Assembly (NCBI RefSeq): GCF_030264295.1
Contig: NZ_CP127173.1
Location: 5,277,501-5,341,500 of the forward strand
Source: Amycolatopsis nalaikhensis
GTDB taxonomy: Bacteria > Actinomycetota > Actinomycetes > Mycobacteriales > Pseudonocardiaceae
Direction of reading: 5' to 3'
DNA: 64,000 nucleotides
Both the position numbers and the translations under genes were made by a program. Positions within the stretch are counted from its first letter, which is position 1. Every line of letters begins with the position of its first letter. Positions 1 to 8,633 of the stretch are shown here, piece by piece. The notes under the pieces are model-generated. The model had not been told where the DNA came from and made no database searches. It saw nothing but the letters and a program-made list of their open reading frames with translations.

Positions 1-59
1 ACTGGCGCCATGACGTCGTCCGAGGTTTCCGTCAGGTGCAGGTGACCGTAGGCAGACAT
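1..59 (-). CDS. Possible 5' end of a gene running off the left edge
   Basis: An ATG at 59 on the minus strand opens a frame with no stop to the window edge. It would encode MSAYGHLHLTETSDDVMAP and continue outside. Nearly every third codon position is G or C, as expected for coding DNA in this genome. I see no clear ribosome binding site, and 19 codons are too few to assign a family. It could be a chance open frame. Confidence 0.25.
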   Translation of the reverse strand, partial: MSAYGHLHLTETSDDVMAP

Positions 60-235
60 CTAAACATCGGGAAATTGATGATGTTGCGTGTGGAGAGCGC
101 GCAAAGCGAACGCCTTTCCGCGCCGCAATAGCCGCGACGCCCAGCCCAGCCGCGCCGGCCTGGAACCAGGCAGCGTCGGTTTGCTGCGCCATTGCCGTCG
201 TGCCGACCACCCACCAAGTGCACCCAGAGCTGCGG

Positions 236-1078
236 TTACGTCCGCAGCGCCTTCTCAACGCGAGCTGCCTCGGCGATCGCCTGCAGAACGCCGATCACGT
301 CCTCACCCGCCGCGTACACGCCGACGTGGTTCGCCCCCGCCGCCAGTTCCGCGTCGATGCCCGCCGCGATGGCCGTCGCGTCGCCGTGCAGCACGAGCGC
401 GTCGATCAACCGGTCGCTGTACGGGTCGGTGAGATCCTCGTCGGTGTAGCCGATCCTTCGGAGGTTGTTGGCGTAGTTGGCGATGCCCAAGATGGGCCGG
501 ACGACGGCCCGGCCGGCCTCTCGAGCGCGTTCGGCATCGGTGTCCAGCACGACGCCGTGGCCGGGCACCACCAGCTTGCCCGGACCGAGCGCCTGCCGGG
601 CGAGGCGGGTGTGTTCGGGCGTCACCTGCAGCGTGATCGTGCCCGCGGCGCGATCACCCGCCAGGCGGAGCATCTTGGGGCCGAGCGCGGCCAGCAGCAC
701 GCGCTCGGCGGGGACGCCCGCCGCGGTCAGCGCGTCCAGATAGCTCGCGATCTTCGCTACCGGTGACGCGTAGTCGGCGTTGACTTCGCGGTGGCCGGCG
801 CCGATGCCGATCAGGAGCCGGCCGGGGTGCTTGCCCGCGATCCGGTGGTAGGAGTCCGCTACCTCTTCCGCGTTTTCCTGCCACACGTTGATCACGCTGG
901 TGCCGACCACGATCCGGTTGGTGGCGTCGAGCAGCCGCTCCGCCGGGAGGAGATCCGCGGTCGGCGACGCGGCCAGCCAGATCGCGCCGTAGCCGGCTTC
1001 CTCCAGCGCGACGGCATCCTCTGTGGCCGCTTCGGCAGTGATCAGGTACGCGCCGAGCCGTCCCAGTTCGATTGTCAT
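236..1078 (-). CDS. LLM-class F420-dependent oxidoreductase
   Basis: A 280-residue protein of the luciferase-like monooxygenase family that uses coenzyme F420. The chain has the expected TIM-barrel pattern: an early strand near GRLGAYLI, a GYGAIWLA strand at about residue 30, the segment RIVVGTSVINVW at about 60, then RLLIGIGAGHREV, which matches the F420-contacting region. The substrate cannot be told from sequence. The first ATG at 1078 was chosen; a GTG two codons upstream (1084) is equally possible. It is transcribed away from a LysR-type regulator, an arrangement in which the regulator often controls the enzyme gene. The reductase assignment is firm, the physiological role unknown. Confidence 0.85.
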   Translation of the reverse strand: MTIELGRLGAYLITAEAATEDAVALEEAGYGAIWLAASPTADLLPAERLLDATNRIVVGTSVINVWQENAEEVADSYHRIAGKHPGRLLIGIGAGHREVNADYASPVAKIASYLDALTAAGVPAERVLLAALGPKMLRLAGDRAAGTITLQVTPEHTRLARQALGPGKLVVPGHGVVLDTDAERAREAGRAVVRPILGIANYANNLRRIGYTDEDLTDPYSDRLIDALVLHGDATAIAAGIDAELAAGANHVGVYAAGEDVIGVLQAIAEAARVEKALRT

Positions 1079-1134
1079 GATCACGACTTCAGCACCGGTC
1101 GGCGGCGCGAACCAGCCTCAATCGGTACGTGCTG

Positions 1135-1153
1135 CGATAAGGTTGCCTTATCG
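1135..1153. promoter_or_regulatory. Perfect palindrome, candidate LysR operator
   Basis: CGATAAGG and CCTTATCG flank a three-base TTG spacer, giving perfect 8-base arms. It lies between the oxidoreductase start (1078) and the LysR start (1169), where a LysR-type regulator would bind to control itself and the divergent gene. The position and symmetry are seen directly; the binding role is inference. Confidence 0.5.
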
Positions 1154-1168
1154 TCGAGGTCAGGCGGG

Positions 1169-2140
1169 ATGGGGACTGTGGAGTTGCGGGCACTGCGTTA
1201 CTTCGTCGCCGTCGCCGACGAGCTGCACTTCGGCCGGGCGGCCGAGCGGCTGCGTGTTGCGCAACCGGCCGTCAGCCAGCAGATCGCCCGGCTGGAGCGC
1301 GAGCTCGGGGTCCGGCTGCTCGACCGGTCTCCCAGGCGGGTCCGGCTCACCCCGGCGGGGCGGCGGGTGCTCGACGCGGCGCGCAACACGCTCGCCGCGG
1401 CCGGCCAAGTGCAGATAGCGGCGAAGCAGGTCCCGACGACCGTGCGCATCGGCACGGCCGCGGGGATGACTGCCCGGCTGGAACGCGGTATCGACGCGCT
1501 GCGCGAGCGGGCGCCGGAGTTCGACGTGGTGCTGGTCGATCTGCCGGTCGAGGCCCGGCTCGCCGCGCTCCGGCAGGGTGATCTCGACCTGGCGCTGGCC
1601 CGGGGCGTGCGTTCCGCGCCCGGGCTCGAGGTGCTGCCGACGTGGAGCGAGCGGCTGTTCGCGGTGGTGTCCCGGCACCACCCGGCCGCGGACCGGGAGG
1701 CCGTCGGCTTGGCCGAGCTGGCGGACGACACGCTGCGCGTCCCGGCCCGCGAGTACGACCCACCGCTGCACGACGCGGTGGTCTCGGCTCTGCGCGACAC
1801 CGGGCTGCACCCGAAGGCGGGCCGGCCGACCGGCACGCTTCAGGACACGATCGTCGAAGTGGGTTCGGAGCCGCGGAGCTGGACGGTGCTGCCCGCCGAC
1901 CAGGTCGCCGAGGTGCGCTCGACCCGGATTCGCGCGATTCCGCTCGACCCGGCGACGATGATCGCCGGCAGCGTCGTCGTCGCCCCGGAAACGGCGAACA
2001 GCGCGGCCGAGTGCGCGGTGGCGGCGTTCCGCGACGAGGTTCCGCACCGTCCATATCTGTCGTGTGGCGGCCCCGTCGACGATTGCCGTCGGACCAGCGG
2101 CATCGAGGCCGCGAATCACCAACGCCCACCGGCGTCGTGA
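1169..2140 (+). CDS. LysR-family transcriptional regulator
   Basis: A 323-residue LysR regulator. The first 60 residues form the winged helix-turn-helix: LRALRYFVAVADELHFGRAAERL followed within a few residues by the recognition helix AVSQQIARLEREL. The rest is the periplasmic-binding-like effector domain starting near VRIGTAAGM. I chose ATG 1169 because the LysR consensus starts there; the same frame stays open back to 791, but that part is antisense to the oxidoreductase and has no LysR similarity. The last 30 or so residues are an unusual polar tail. It probably regulates the divergent F420 enzyme through the palindrome in the shared upstream region. Confidence 0.85.
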   Translation: MGTVELRALRYFVAVADELHFGRAAERLRVAQPAVSQQIARLERELGVRLLDRSPRRVRLTPAGRRVLDAARNTLAAAGQVQIAAKQVPTTVRIGTAAGMTARLERGIDALRERAPEFDVVLVDLPVEARLAALRQGDLDLALARGVRSAPGLEVLPTWSERLFAVVSRHHPAADREAVGLAELADDTLRVPAREYDPPLHDAVVSALRDTGLHPKAGRPTGTLQDTIVEVGSEPRSWTVLPADQVAEVRSTRIRAIPLDPATMIAGSVVVAPETANSAAECAVAAFRDEVPHRPYLSCGGPVDDCRRTSGIEAANHQRPPAS

Positions 2141-2531
2141 CCGATCAGGTGGCGACGCGTTCGCGTCACAGCGGTCAGGGCCCTGCGTGACGGACGGCGC
2201 TCACCCCGCAGGCGAGCGGTCACCGCCTCCGCGTCGCGAAGGGCACGGATGGCGTTGCGGCCGACGAGCAGCCTCTTCTGCGCGGTCGCTCAAGTGATCC
2301 GCAAGCTCGGCAAGAACCCGTCGAACGGGTGGGCGCGAACGTCATGCTCTGCGTCGGCGCCCCGTTGGTCGAGGCGGCGCCCTCCTCGCGTGTGAACGAA
2401 GCCGGTGGCCGCGGAACTGCGCGAGTTTCGCCGGGTGGAGCGACATCCACGATGTCTCACACGTCCGGTTGCCCGGGCGTGGCGGAGAAGCAGCTGGTAC
2501 TGAGGGTTCTTCGTCTCGTCCAGCCCTCGGA
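2141..2531. other. Intergenic stretch, no confident gene
   Basis: This lies between the 3' ends of LysR (plus) and a lipoprotein gene (minus). Several short frames are open on both strands but none has a ribosome binding site or a recognisable product. One minus-strand frame contains RGLDETKNPQYQLLLRHARA, which reads like real protein, so a decayed gene is possible. Confidence 0.4.
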
Positions 2532-3083
2532 TCATCGGGTCCACGGCGGCGGGGGGAGCGGCGGCCGCAGTGAGGCGGGCGGTGGCCCGACCTTGCCTGA
2601 GATGAGCCGGAGGATCGCGGTGCCGTCTCGCAGGTCGGCGATCTGCAAGGCCAGCACGCCGTCCACGGGTTTCGGCTTCTGGGGTGCACCGCTGCTGCAG
2701 CTGGAGCCACTCCCGTTCTCGTACAAGGTCAGCACGCATCCGGGTGTGAGGGTGCCGGTGGCGCCGCTGTCGGTGGCGAAGCCGATCCCGTCGGCGGTCA
2801 CGGAGTCGACGGAGATCCGGTGTAGCCCGCCCTGACCGGTCAGCGGGATGTCCGCCGGGCCCCTTACCCGCACCTCACAGGTGCCGTCGGCGCATGCGGC
2901 GTAGTCACTGCCGTCGGCGGCGGTCGGTGCCGCGGACGACGACGAAGTGACGGCCGGCGTCGGCACCTCGGCCGGCGGTGCCTCGCCGCCGCACCCGGCG
3001 GTCAGAACCACCAAGGGAACGACACAGATTCCTCGTTTCACCGTTGCCGGCGCCGCGCCGGTGGGGGCCGCGGCCCGGATCAC
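2532..3083 (-). CDS. Putative lipoprotein, paralogue of its upstream neighbour
   Basis: A 183-residue predicted lipoprotein of unknown function. A hydrophobic signal (ICVVPLVVLTAGC) ends in a lipobox LTAGC, followed by a Ser/Thr/Ala/Pro-rich spacer and a compact domain with ACADGTCEVRV at its start. That start resembles CFDGDCTLPL in the upstream lipoprotein, so the two are tandem paralogues. The GTG at 3083 was chosen because it overlaps the upstream stop by four bases (GTGA) and has a GGGGCG sequence in front; a later GTG at 3041 would give a more usual signal peptide. The upstream coupling suggests one operon. Location: outer face of the membrane. Confidence 0.7.
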   Translation of the reverse strand: MIRAAAPTGAAPATVKRGICVVPLVVLTAGCGGEAPPAEVPTPAVTSSSSAAPTAADGSDYAACADGTCEVRVRGPADIPLTGQGGLHRISVDSVTADGIGFATDSGATGTLTPGCVLTLYENGSGSSCSSGAPQKPKPVDGVLALQIADLRDGTAILRLISGKVGPPPASLRPPLPPPPWTR

Positions 3084-3574
3084 GTGATCGCCCCGGGCTG
3101 AAGCACCAACGCCGGCTTGCCGCCTGCTTGCGTCAAGCCGACCTCGATCGACGGGGAGCCGCGGAACCCGAAGCTCGCCCCACCGAGACCCGGGCCGATG
3201 CTCGACTCGGCGCCCCCGCCCTGCGGGTAGGCGACGCTGAACGTGAGGCTGTCGGCGCTGATCGCCGTCACCCGCAGCGAGGAGTAGTGGAACTTGGCGG
3301 CATCCAGGGGAATCGTGGTGGGCTTGGAGAGCGGCAGCGTGCAGTCGCCGTCGAAGCAGTCTCGCACCTTGGTGCTGGGCGGCGCGGGCGGATTCGGGTT
3401 GCGGGAACTGGAAGTCGTCGTGGGTGTGGCCGTGGTCGACGGGACGGCCGAAGATGTCGTCGCCGGTCTGGTCGTCGATACCGAAGGCGCGGACGGTGCC
3501 TGTGCCACCGGTGCGCTGCCACAACCGGCCAGTCCGACGGAAACCACTGCCAGAACGGGAATGTTTCGACGCAT
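3080..3574 (-). CDS. Putative lipoprotein
   Basis: A 164-residue predicted lipoprotein. MRRNIPVLAVVSVGLAGC gives a charged N-terminus, a hydrophobic stretch and a lipobox LAGC; the mature part begins with about 55 Ser/Thr/Pro-rich residues. The C-terminal domain starts CFDGDCTLPLSKPTTIPL, with two cysteines placed to form a disulfide. ATG 3574 was chosen because the signal peptide begins there. It is the upstream partner of the second lipoprotein, with which it overlaps by four bases. The family is not recognised. Its place beside a type VII effector-like hydrolase suggests a cell-surface role. Confidence 0.75.
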   Translation of the reverse strand: MRRNIPVLAVVSVGLAGCGSAPVAQAPSAPSVSTTRPATTSSAVPSTTATPTTTSSSRNPNPPAPPSTKVRDCFDGDCTLPLSKPTTIPLDAAKFHYSSLRVTAISADSLTFSVAYPQGGGAESSIGPGLGGASFGFRGSPSIEVGLTQAGGKPALVLQPGAIT

Positions 3575-3631
3575 GGAACAGTGATAACACCCATTTCCCA
3601 GCGGTGACGGCACTTGTCCGGTTCCTGCCGG

Positions 3632-5245
3632 TCAAGTCCGCCGGCCGGCGATGATGTCGCCGATCGTCGGCAAGGACGGGTTTCCCGGGTCCCAGTATTC
3701 GCTGTGTGCCGCGCCGCTCAAGCCGCCGAACCAGCCCGGGGTGCCCGGCGCCGACTCGAAGACCTCGCCACCGAAGGCCGGGTCCGCCGGGTCCGGGCCC
3801 AGCGCGATGTCCTGGCCGGGGTCGAGCGGGCCACCCGCCACGGAGGGTTCGGTGTTCACCTTGATGTTCGTGATGTGGATCATGTCGTTCGCCGCGGTCG
3901 TCGAGTGGACGTGCTCGGCGACGTGCGCTTGGTCGACGCCGTCGAGGTGCAGCTGGTCCGCGTGGTCGACACCGACGCCCGGGCTGGCCACGAAGACCAC
4001 GTCGTCGGCGTTCAGGCCGCCGTCGCGGGCGGCGTGCCCGATCGTGGTGGTGCCGTAGCTGTGGCCCAGCACGGTGTTGTGCGAAGCGGGGCCCGCGTGC
4101 GTGGCGCGCAGGCCGTCCTGGAACGTTTGCAGGTCGGCCTTCCCGCCGTCGGCGTAGGATTCGCTCGCTGCGTTGTAGAGTTCGTCCGGCGCGTCGTAGC
4201 CGACCCACGTGATGACCGAAGTGGACGGTGAGCCCGCGGCCTGCGCGGCGTCGTACATCGCGTCGGCGCGGTGGATGTCCGCGGCGATGCTGTTCAGGTC
4301 GGCCATCGTCCCCGGGACGTAGGTGGTGACGTTCGCCGCGGTGTCGGGGTTCCCGGTCGCGACGACACCCTTGCCGTCCGCGGTCGTGTCGAGCTCCAGC
4401 AGGAATGCCGGTGGCCCGCCCCCGTTCAGCCGGTCGCGCAGGGCGGTCAGGCCGCGCACCCGCTCCCGCAGAGCGCTGTCGCCGCCGTCCGGAACGCCGC
4501 CTCCGCCACCGGTGTAGGGGTTGTAGCCCTGGTTCCGGTCGGCTTTGAGCGCGGCGTTCGCGGTGTCGATCTCCCGGTCGAGCGCGGCCCGGTTGAGCGA
4601 GTCTCGGACGGTCGCGGGGATGCCGTCGCGGTTGCGGATCGAGTCCGGGGCGTCCTGCATGACCTTCGCCCGGTCGGCGTCGGACAGCCCGTCCCACCAG
4701 GCTTTGACCGCCGCCGGGTCGCCGGGCGGTGGCGCCGCCGGTGGCGGGCCGTGGTCGGGCGCCGGCAGCGGAGCCCCGACGCCCTTCGAAATCCGGCCCG
4801 CGCTGTCCGCCAGCACTCGTTGCGCCAGCACGGCGACCTGGCTCGCGAACTGCGCCCGGTAGGAATCGGCGGCCCCGGCGGGCAGCTTGGCGAGATTCTG
4901 GTAAGTGGGCGCGTTCTTCGCGATCAGGTCCACAAGGGACTGTTTCGCGGCGGCGACCTCGTCGGCGAACGCCGTCACCCGGGCCGCGACCTGCCGCATC
5001 GCCTGGCCGTTGTCCCCGGCCTGGGTCAGCACCCGGTGAGCGCGGGTGAACATCGCGACACCGGCGGTGTCGGTCCACGAGGTCGTCAGGTCGGCGGTGT
5101 TCGTCGCCGCGGCCCGGTCGAACGCCCCGGCCGCCGACTCCCAGGAGCCGGCGAGCGTGCGCACGGAGTCTTCGTTCGTGTCGGGCCACGGGACCTTGGC
5201 TTTCACCGCGCTCCACAGGGCGTCGGTGGGTTCGGCGATGGGCAT
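3632..5245 (-). CDS. WXG-type N-domain fused to DUF1023-like alpha/beta hydrolase; candidate type VII substrate
   Basis: A 537-residue protein. The first 150 residues are helical and begin PIAEPTDALWSAVKAKVPWP, closely matching the start of the protein at 30542 (AVAEPANELWTAVKA). A Pro/Ala linker follows, then an alpha/beta-hydrolase domain. The nucleophile elbow GHSYGTT is near residue 400, preceded by the strand ITWVGYDAP, and a late His may complete the triad. This C-terminal part fits the DUF1023 family found in actinobacterial secreted proteins. ATG 5245 was chosen because the conserved N-terminus starts there. It is divergent from a small helical protein gene. A secreted lipase/esterase or toxin is a reasonable guess, not shown. 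Confidence 0.75.
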   Translation of the reverse strand: MPIAEPTDALWSAVKAKVPWPDTNEDSVRTLAGSWESAAGAFDRAAATNTADLTTSWTDTAGVAMFTRAHRVLTQAGDNGQAMRQVAARVTAFADEVAAAKQSLVDLIAKNAPTYQNLAKLPAGAADSYRAQFASQVAVLAQRVLADSAGRISKGVGAPLPAPDHGPPPAAPPPGDPAAVKAWWDGLSDADRAKVMQDAPDSIRNRDGIPATVRDSLNRAALDREIDTANAALKADRNQGYNPYTGGGGGVPDGGDSALRERVRGLTALRDRLNGGGPPAFLLELDTTADGKGVVATGNPDTAANVTTYVPGTMADLNSIAADIHRADAMYDAAQAAGSPSTSVITWVGYDAPDELYNAASESYADGGKADLQTFQDGLRATHAGPASHNTVLGHSYGTTTIGHAARDGGLNADDVVFVASPGVGVDHADQLHLDGVDQAHVAEHVHSTTAANDMIHITNIKVNTEPSVAGGPLDPGQDIALGPDPADPAFGGEVFESAPGTPGWFGGLSGAAHSEYWDPGNPSLPTIGDIIAGRRT

Positions 5246-5341
5246 GGCTCCAGGATTCCGTTCGTGCGAACGGAAGCACGCGCGGTGGCCGAAAGCGGCC
5301 ACCGCCGGTTCAGCGCCGCGCGCACCCCGGAAACTGGGCGG

Positions 5342-5668
5342 GTGACCACAGCAGCGGGCGATCAGATGGGTATGGACACCGACACCGTCGACCGCGGCGC
5401 AAAGGCCCTCGCCGACAGCGGCACGGCTCTGCGGACCGCTTGGCGTGCCGGCGATGCGGCCATCACGGCGGGGGAGCCGGCGATCGGCACCGGGGTGCTG
5501 GGCGCGGCCTTCCGCGACGGCTACACGAAAACGAGCGACGCGGTGCGCCAGGCCGCCGGGCTCATCGCGCCGGACTTCGCCGCGACCGCCGAAGCCGGCC
5601 GGGCGTCCGCCGCGGACTACGCGGCGGCCGACCAGCGGGCCCGGGCCACGATGGCGGCCGGTCGGTGA
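5342..5668 (+). CDS. About 100-residue helical protein, type VII associated
   Basis: A 108-residue Ala-rich, helical protein. It shares a pattern with proteins at 30240 and 23777: an MDxDxV start, a central GxLGAAF or GPMGAAF segment, and an ending SAADYAAADQRA. The size, helix content and context suggest a WXG100/EspC-like helper or substrate, but the WXG motif itself is absent. GTG 5342 was chosen by length comparison with the 30240 paralogue; ATG 5366 is the main alternative. The stop overlaps the next start by four bases, so the two are translated together. Confidence 0.6.
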   Translation: MTTAAGDQMGMDTDTVDRGAKALADSGTALRTAWRAGDAAITAGEPAIGTGVLGAAFRDGYTKTSDAVRQAAGLIAPDFAATAEAGRASAADYAAADQRARATMAAGR

Positions 5669-6135
5669 CCGAAAAGATGTCTCCCGACGGCACTGTCCGC
5701 GCCGCCTTCGGCGAACGGGGCGAACTGGTGCGGCTGTGGCTCGATCCCCGCGTCCTGCGGGCGCCGGACCGGCTGGCCGCGAGGGTGCTCGACACGCTGG
5801 CCTCGGAAGCCGAGTTCGATTTCGAGCCCGTGCTCGAGGGGCTCGCCGGCTTTCCCGCGCTGCGCGACAGCCTGGCGCGGTTCCGCGACGAACTGCCGGG
5901 TGTCCGGGAGACGGCGATCTCGGACGACGGCCTGATCAGCGCCACCGTGACCGGCGACGGCCGGCTCGCGGACCTCGCGGTGAGCCCACGCGCCTGCCAC
6001 GACTCGAAAGCGCTGGCGGCGGCGATCGCCGCTACCGTGCGGCAGGCGGCGAAGGCGGTCGAGCGTCGCAACTTCGCCACCGCGCACGAGCTCACGGCGC
6101 CAGCCGGTAGCCCACGCGGTGCTCGGTGTGGATGA
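5665..6135 (+). CDS. YbaB/EbfC-like protein with N-terminal extension
   Basis: A 156-residue protein. Its second half, RFRDELPGVRETAISDDGLISATVTGDGRL and on, matches the YbaB/EbfC fold as it occurs next to actinobacterial ESX genes; ETAISDDGLISATV closely parallels ETAFSSDGLISVTV at 29921. The first 75 residues look like a partial second copy of the same fold (AAFGERGELVRLWLDPRVL resembles LDPRIYRDP). It overlaps the upstream gene by four bases and converges with the response regulator behind it, overlapping 44 bases. YbaB proteins bind DNA; here a role with type VII substrates is only suggested by context. Confidence 0.6.
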   Translation: MTEKMSPDGTVRAAFGERGELVRLWLDPRVLRAPDRLAARVLDTLASEAEFDFEPVLEGLAGFPALRDSLARFRDELPGVRETAISDDGLISATVTGDGRLADLAVSPRACHDSKALAAAIAATVRQAAKAVERRNFATAHELTAPAGSPRGARCG

Positions 6136-6751
6136 GCGACGGCGGCCGGAGCTTGCGCCGCAGCTGCGCGATGACGACGTCGAGGACGTTGGTCGCCGGG
6201 GCGGCCATCTCGTCCCAGCCGTGCGCGAGCAGCTCGGCCCTCGGGACCGCCTCGCCCGCGCGCCGCGCCAGCAGCTCCAGAACCGCGAACTCGGTGCGCG
6301 TCAACGTCAGCAGCACGCCGCCGCGGCGCACTTGCCGGCTGCCGAGGTCCATTTCGAGGTCGCCGCAGCGCAGCACCACCGGCTCGGCGGCCCGCGGCGC
6401 CCGGCGGCACAGGCTGCGGACGCGGGCCACGAGCTCGTCCACCGCGAAGGGTTTCACGAGGTAGTCGTCCCCGTGGGCGAGCCCGGCGATGCGGTCGGCG
6501 ACGGCGTCGCGCGCGGTGAGGAACAGGACCGGCGTCAGCAGGCCGGCCGTGCGCTTCGCCGCGAGGAATCCGACGGAGTCGCCGCTGGGCAGCATCCGGT
6601 CCAGGACCGCGCAGTCGTAGCTGTTCACCCAGAGCGCCTCGTCGGCGGCGGGCAGGTCGTCGACCGCGTCGACGGCGAATCCGGCCCCGCGCAGCGCGGC
6701 GCCTACCGCGAGCCGGAGGTCGGGGTCGTCTTCGACGATCAGCACACGCAC
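6092..6751 (-). CDS. OmpR/PhoB-type response regulator, no adjacent kinase
   Basis: A 219-residue two-domain regulator. The receiver has the acidic pair VEDD at residues 6-9, the phospho-acceptor Asp in AVLDRMLP at about 51, and the switch Lys in YLVKPF at about 100. The C-terminus is an OmpR-type winged helix ending VGYRLAP. GTG 6751 is the start. It closely resembles the regulator at 9484 (both share DRMLPxGDS and DYLVKPF), yet no kinase gene lies beside it. It may be phosphorylated by the kinase at 10152 or act without one. Confidence 0.88.
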   Translation of the reverse strand: MRVLIVEDDPDLRLAVGAALRGAGFAVDAVDDLPAADEALWVNSYDCAVLDRMLPSGDSVGFLAAKRTAGLLTPVLFLTARDAVADRIAGLAHGDDYLVKPFAVDELVARVRSLCRRAPRAAEPVVLRCGDLEMDLGSRQVRRGGVLLTLTRTEFAVLELLARRAGEAVPRAELLAHGWDEMAAPATNVLDVVIAQLRRKLRPPSLIHTEHRVGYRLAP

Positions 6752-6780
6752 ACGTCCGGACAGTAATACCCGGCACCCGG

Positions 6781-7401
6781 TCAGCCCACTTCGGCCAGCA
6801 GCCAGCCACGGTCAGCGGCCTTGACCCCGGCCTGGAACCGGCTGCGCGCGCCGAGGCGCCGCATGATGTCGGCGACCATGCGGCGCACGGTGCGGACCGA
6901 CACACCGAGTTCGGCCGCGGCGGACTCGTCCGTGTGGCCGGTGGTGAGCAGCTCCAGCAGCCGGGCCTGGCGCTGGTCGAGCTCTTCGTCGTGGCCGCCC
7001 TCGATCAGCGGGGTCGCCGCCGGCCAGAGCCGGTCGAACAGCTCGACCGTCGTCGTCACCACGCCGGGCAGCCGGAACGCGAGCACGCCGGAAGAGCTGA
7101 TCGCGCGGTCGGCGGGCAGGACGACGAGCGAGCGGTCGAGCACGAGCGCGTCGGTCGGGACCGTGGGCAGGGTGCGCACGGACGCCCCGGCCAGCGCGAG
7201 GGTGCCGAGCCGCCGGCTCAGCGCCGGAGCCGTCCGGGCCGTGTCGGGCACCAGGATCCGGTAGCTGACGCCGCGGCCCAGGTGGACGTGGTCGTTCGGC
7301 CGGACGGCGCCGAGCGGCGCGCGGGCCGCCGGGCCCGAGGTGCTCATGACGAGGACTTCGCGGCGGGCGTCCGCCAGCAGATCGTCGCGGGGCGTGGTCA
7401 T
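6781..7401 (-). CDS. LuxR-type HTH regulator coupled to eccE-like gene
   Basis: A 206-residue protein. The last 65 residues form a LuxR/GerE helix-turn-helix: QARLLELLTTGHTDESAAAELGVSVRTVRRMVADIMRRLGARS. The first 140 residues have no receiver Asp pattern, resembling instead the N-domain of one-component regulators (TrmB/phospholipase-D-like proteins with a LuxR tail). Start ATG 7401 overlaps the stop of the EccE-like gene as ATGA, so the two are coupled. This suggests it controls or senses the secretion locus. Confidence 0.75.
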   Translation of the reverse strand: MTTPRDDLLADARREVLVMSTSGPAARAPLGAVRPNDHVHLGRGVSYRILVPDTARTAPALSRRLGTLALAGASVRTLPTVPTDALVLDRSLVVLPADRAISSSGVLAFRLPGVVTTTVELFDRLWPAATPLIEGGHDEELDQRQARLLELLTTGHTDESAAAELGVSVRTVRRMVADIMRRLGARSRFQAGVKAADRGWLLAEVG

Positions 7402-8633
7402 TCTGAGGTCCCTCCGATCGGGAGCGTGGTGGTGACGCCCGTGAGGTGGTGGCCGTCGAGGCGGTGGAGCCGCAGGCCGTGGCCCGCGCACCAGCGGGCG
7501 AGCCCGGGCAGCGCGGCGTCGAGCGCGGTGGGGGAGCGGGCGGCCAGGCGCAGGGCGGCGCTGGTCGTGCTGCCGCGCGGCGTGCGCCGGGCCTGCGCCG
7601 CCAAGGTGACGGCGACGCCGGCCGGCCGGCTGAGCAGACCGGCCACCAGGCGTTCGGTGACCGGCCCGGGCACGGCGTTCCAGCCGTCGAGCCGGAAGCA
7701 CACCTGGGAGACTCCTCCGGTGCGCCAGCGGCGCCACTCTTCGCGCAGCTCGGTCCGGCCGCCGGTGACGTGCGCGAGCGCGGCGATGGTGGCGAGCCCG
7801 GCTTCGCGGCCGAGCGGTTCGGCGGGCACGCCGTGCTGGGCGAGGCCACGCAGCACGCGGCGCAGGGTGTTGCGCAGAACGAGGGTGAGCAGCTCGTCGT
7901 CGGCGTGCTCGGCGGTGCGGACGGCGTGCACGCCGAACCACCGCCGCGGCGGCGAGCCGGGCTCCCCGCCCGCGTGGAAGATCCCCTGCACACCGGGGTA
8001 AGGCCCGTCGGGTCCGGCCTCGGGCAGCAGGACGGCGGGCGAAACCCACCGCGGCCCGGTGGTGGTGGGTTCGGTGACGGCCGCGACGCCGCCCGCATGC
8101 CGGATCACCAGGACGGGGACACCGGCGAGTTCGGTGGCCCCGAAGCTGACGGCGGGCAGCAGGTGGCTCAGCAGCGCGGCGGCCCGTTCGTGCGGTGGCA
8201 GGGTGAGGTCGCGGGGGCGGGCCCAGTAGCCGAGACCGCGTGCGGCGAGTTCGGCGAGGCCGCGGTTCCGGACGCGGATGGTGCTACCGCCGAGCCCGGC
8301 GGCGGCGAGTGTCGCGGCCGCGGTGACGGGCCAGGGCTGGGTGAGGGATGCGGCGACCAGCGCGGCGGCGCATTCCCAGCGGACGAAGGCGCCGGGGCGG
8401 GGAAGCGGTCGCGGAGGTTCGGCGGGCGGTCGGGCGACGGCGGCCGGTGGTGCGGGCCTGTTCGCGGGCAGCGACAGCGGCGCGGAATGCGGCAGGGGAC
8501 CGCGGACGGCGGCCGCGACCACCGGCGGCGGGGTGGCCGGGGTGTGGGTGGCGGCCGGGGCCACCGGACCGGCCACCGCCGGGTTGATCGCCGCCAGGAC
8601 CGTCGGCCGCTCCCCGGACTCAGCGCCGGCCAT
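7398..8633 (-). CDS. eccE: EccE-like type VII secretion membrane protein
   Basis: A 411-residue protein. About 80 Pro/Ala-rich residues are followed by two adjacent hydrophobic segments (AAALVAASLTQPWPVTAAATLAAAGLGG), then RVRNRGLAELAARGLGYWARPR and a large soluble domain. Two N-terminal membrane spans followed by a cytosolic domain is the EccE layout; in known ESX systems EccE lies at the edge of the membrane complex. The long Pro-rich head is unusual. The family is called from layout and from the other ecc genes, not from a strong motif. It is coupled downstream to the LuxR regulator and overlaps the SARP gene by 14 bases. Confidence 0.6.
   Translation of the reverse strand: MAGAESGERPTVLAAINPAVAGPVAPAATHTPATPPPVVAAAVRGPLPHSAPLSLPANRPAPPAAVARPPAEPPRPLPRPGAFVRWECAAALVAASLTQPWPVTAAATLAAAGLGGSTIRVRNRGLAELAARGLGYWARPRDLTLPPHERAAALLSHLLPAVSFGATELAGVPVLVIRHAGGVAAVTEPTTTGPRWVSPAVLLPEAGPDGPYPGVQGIFHAGGEPGSPPRRWFGVHAVRTAEHADDELLTLVLRNTLRRVLRGLAQHGVPAEPLGREAGLATIAALAHVTGGRTELREEWRRWRTGGVSQVCFRLDGWNAVPGPVTERLVAGLLSRPAGVAVTLAAQARRTPRGSTTSAALRLAARSPTALDAALPGLARWCAGHGLRLHRLDGHHLTGVTTTLPIGGTSE

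Noticed and set aside
791..1168. N-terminal extension of the LysR gene
   Set aside because: The frame is open but antisense to the oxidoreductase, and LysR proteins begin with their helix-turn-helix, as at 1169.
2532..5279. A single 915-codon minus-strand gene
   Set aside because: Only the last 170-180 codons (the lipoprotein) look real. The rest is an alternative frame of the upstream lipoprotein and hydrolase genes, with Arg-rich nonsense sequence.
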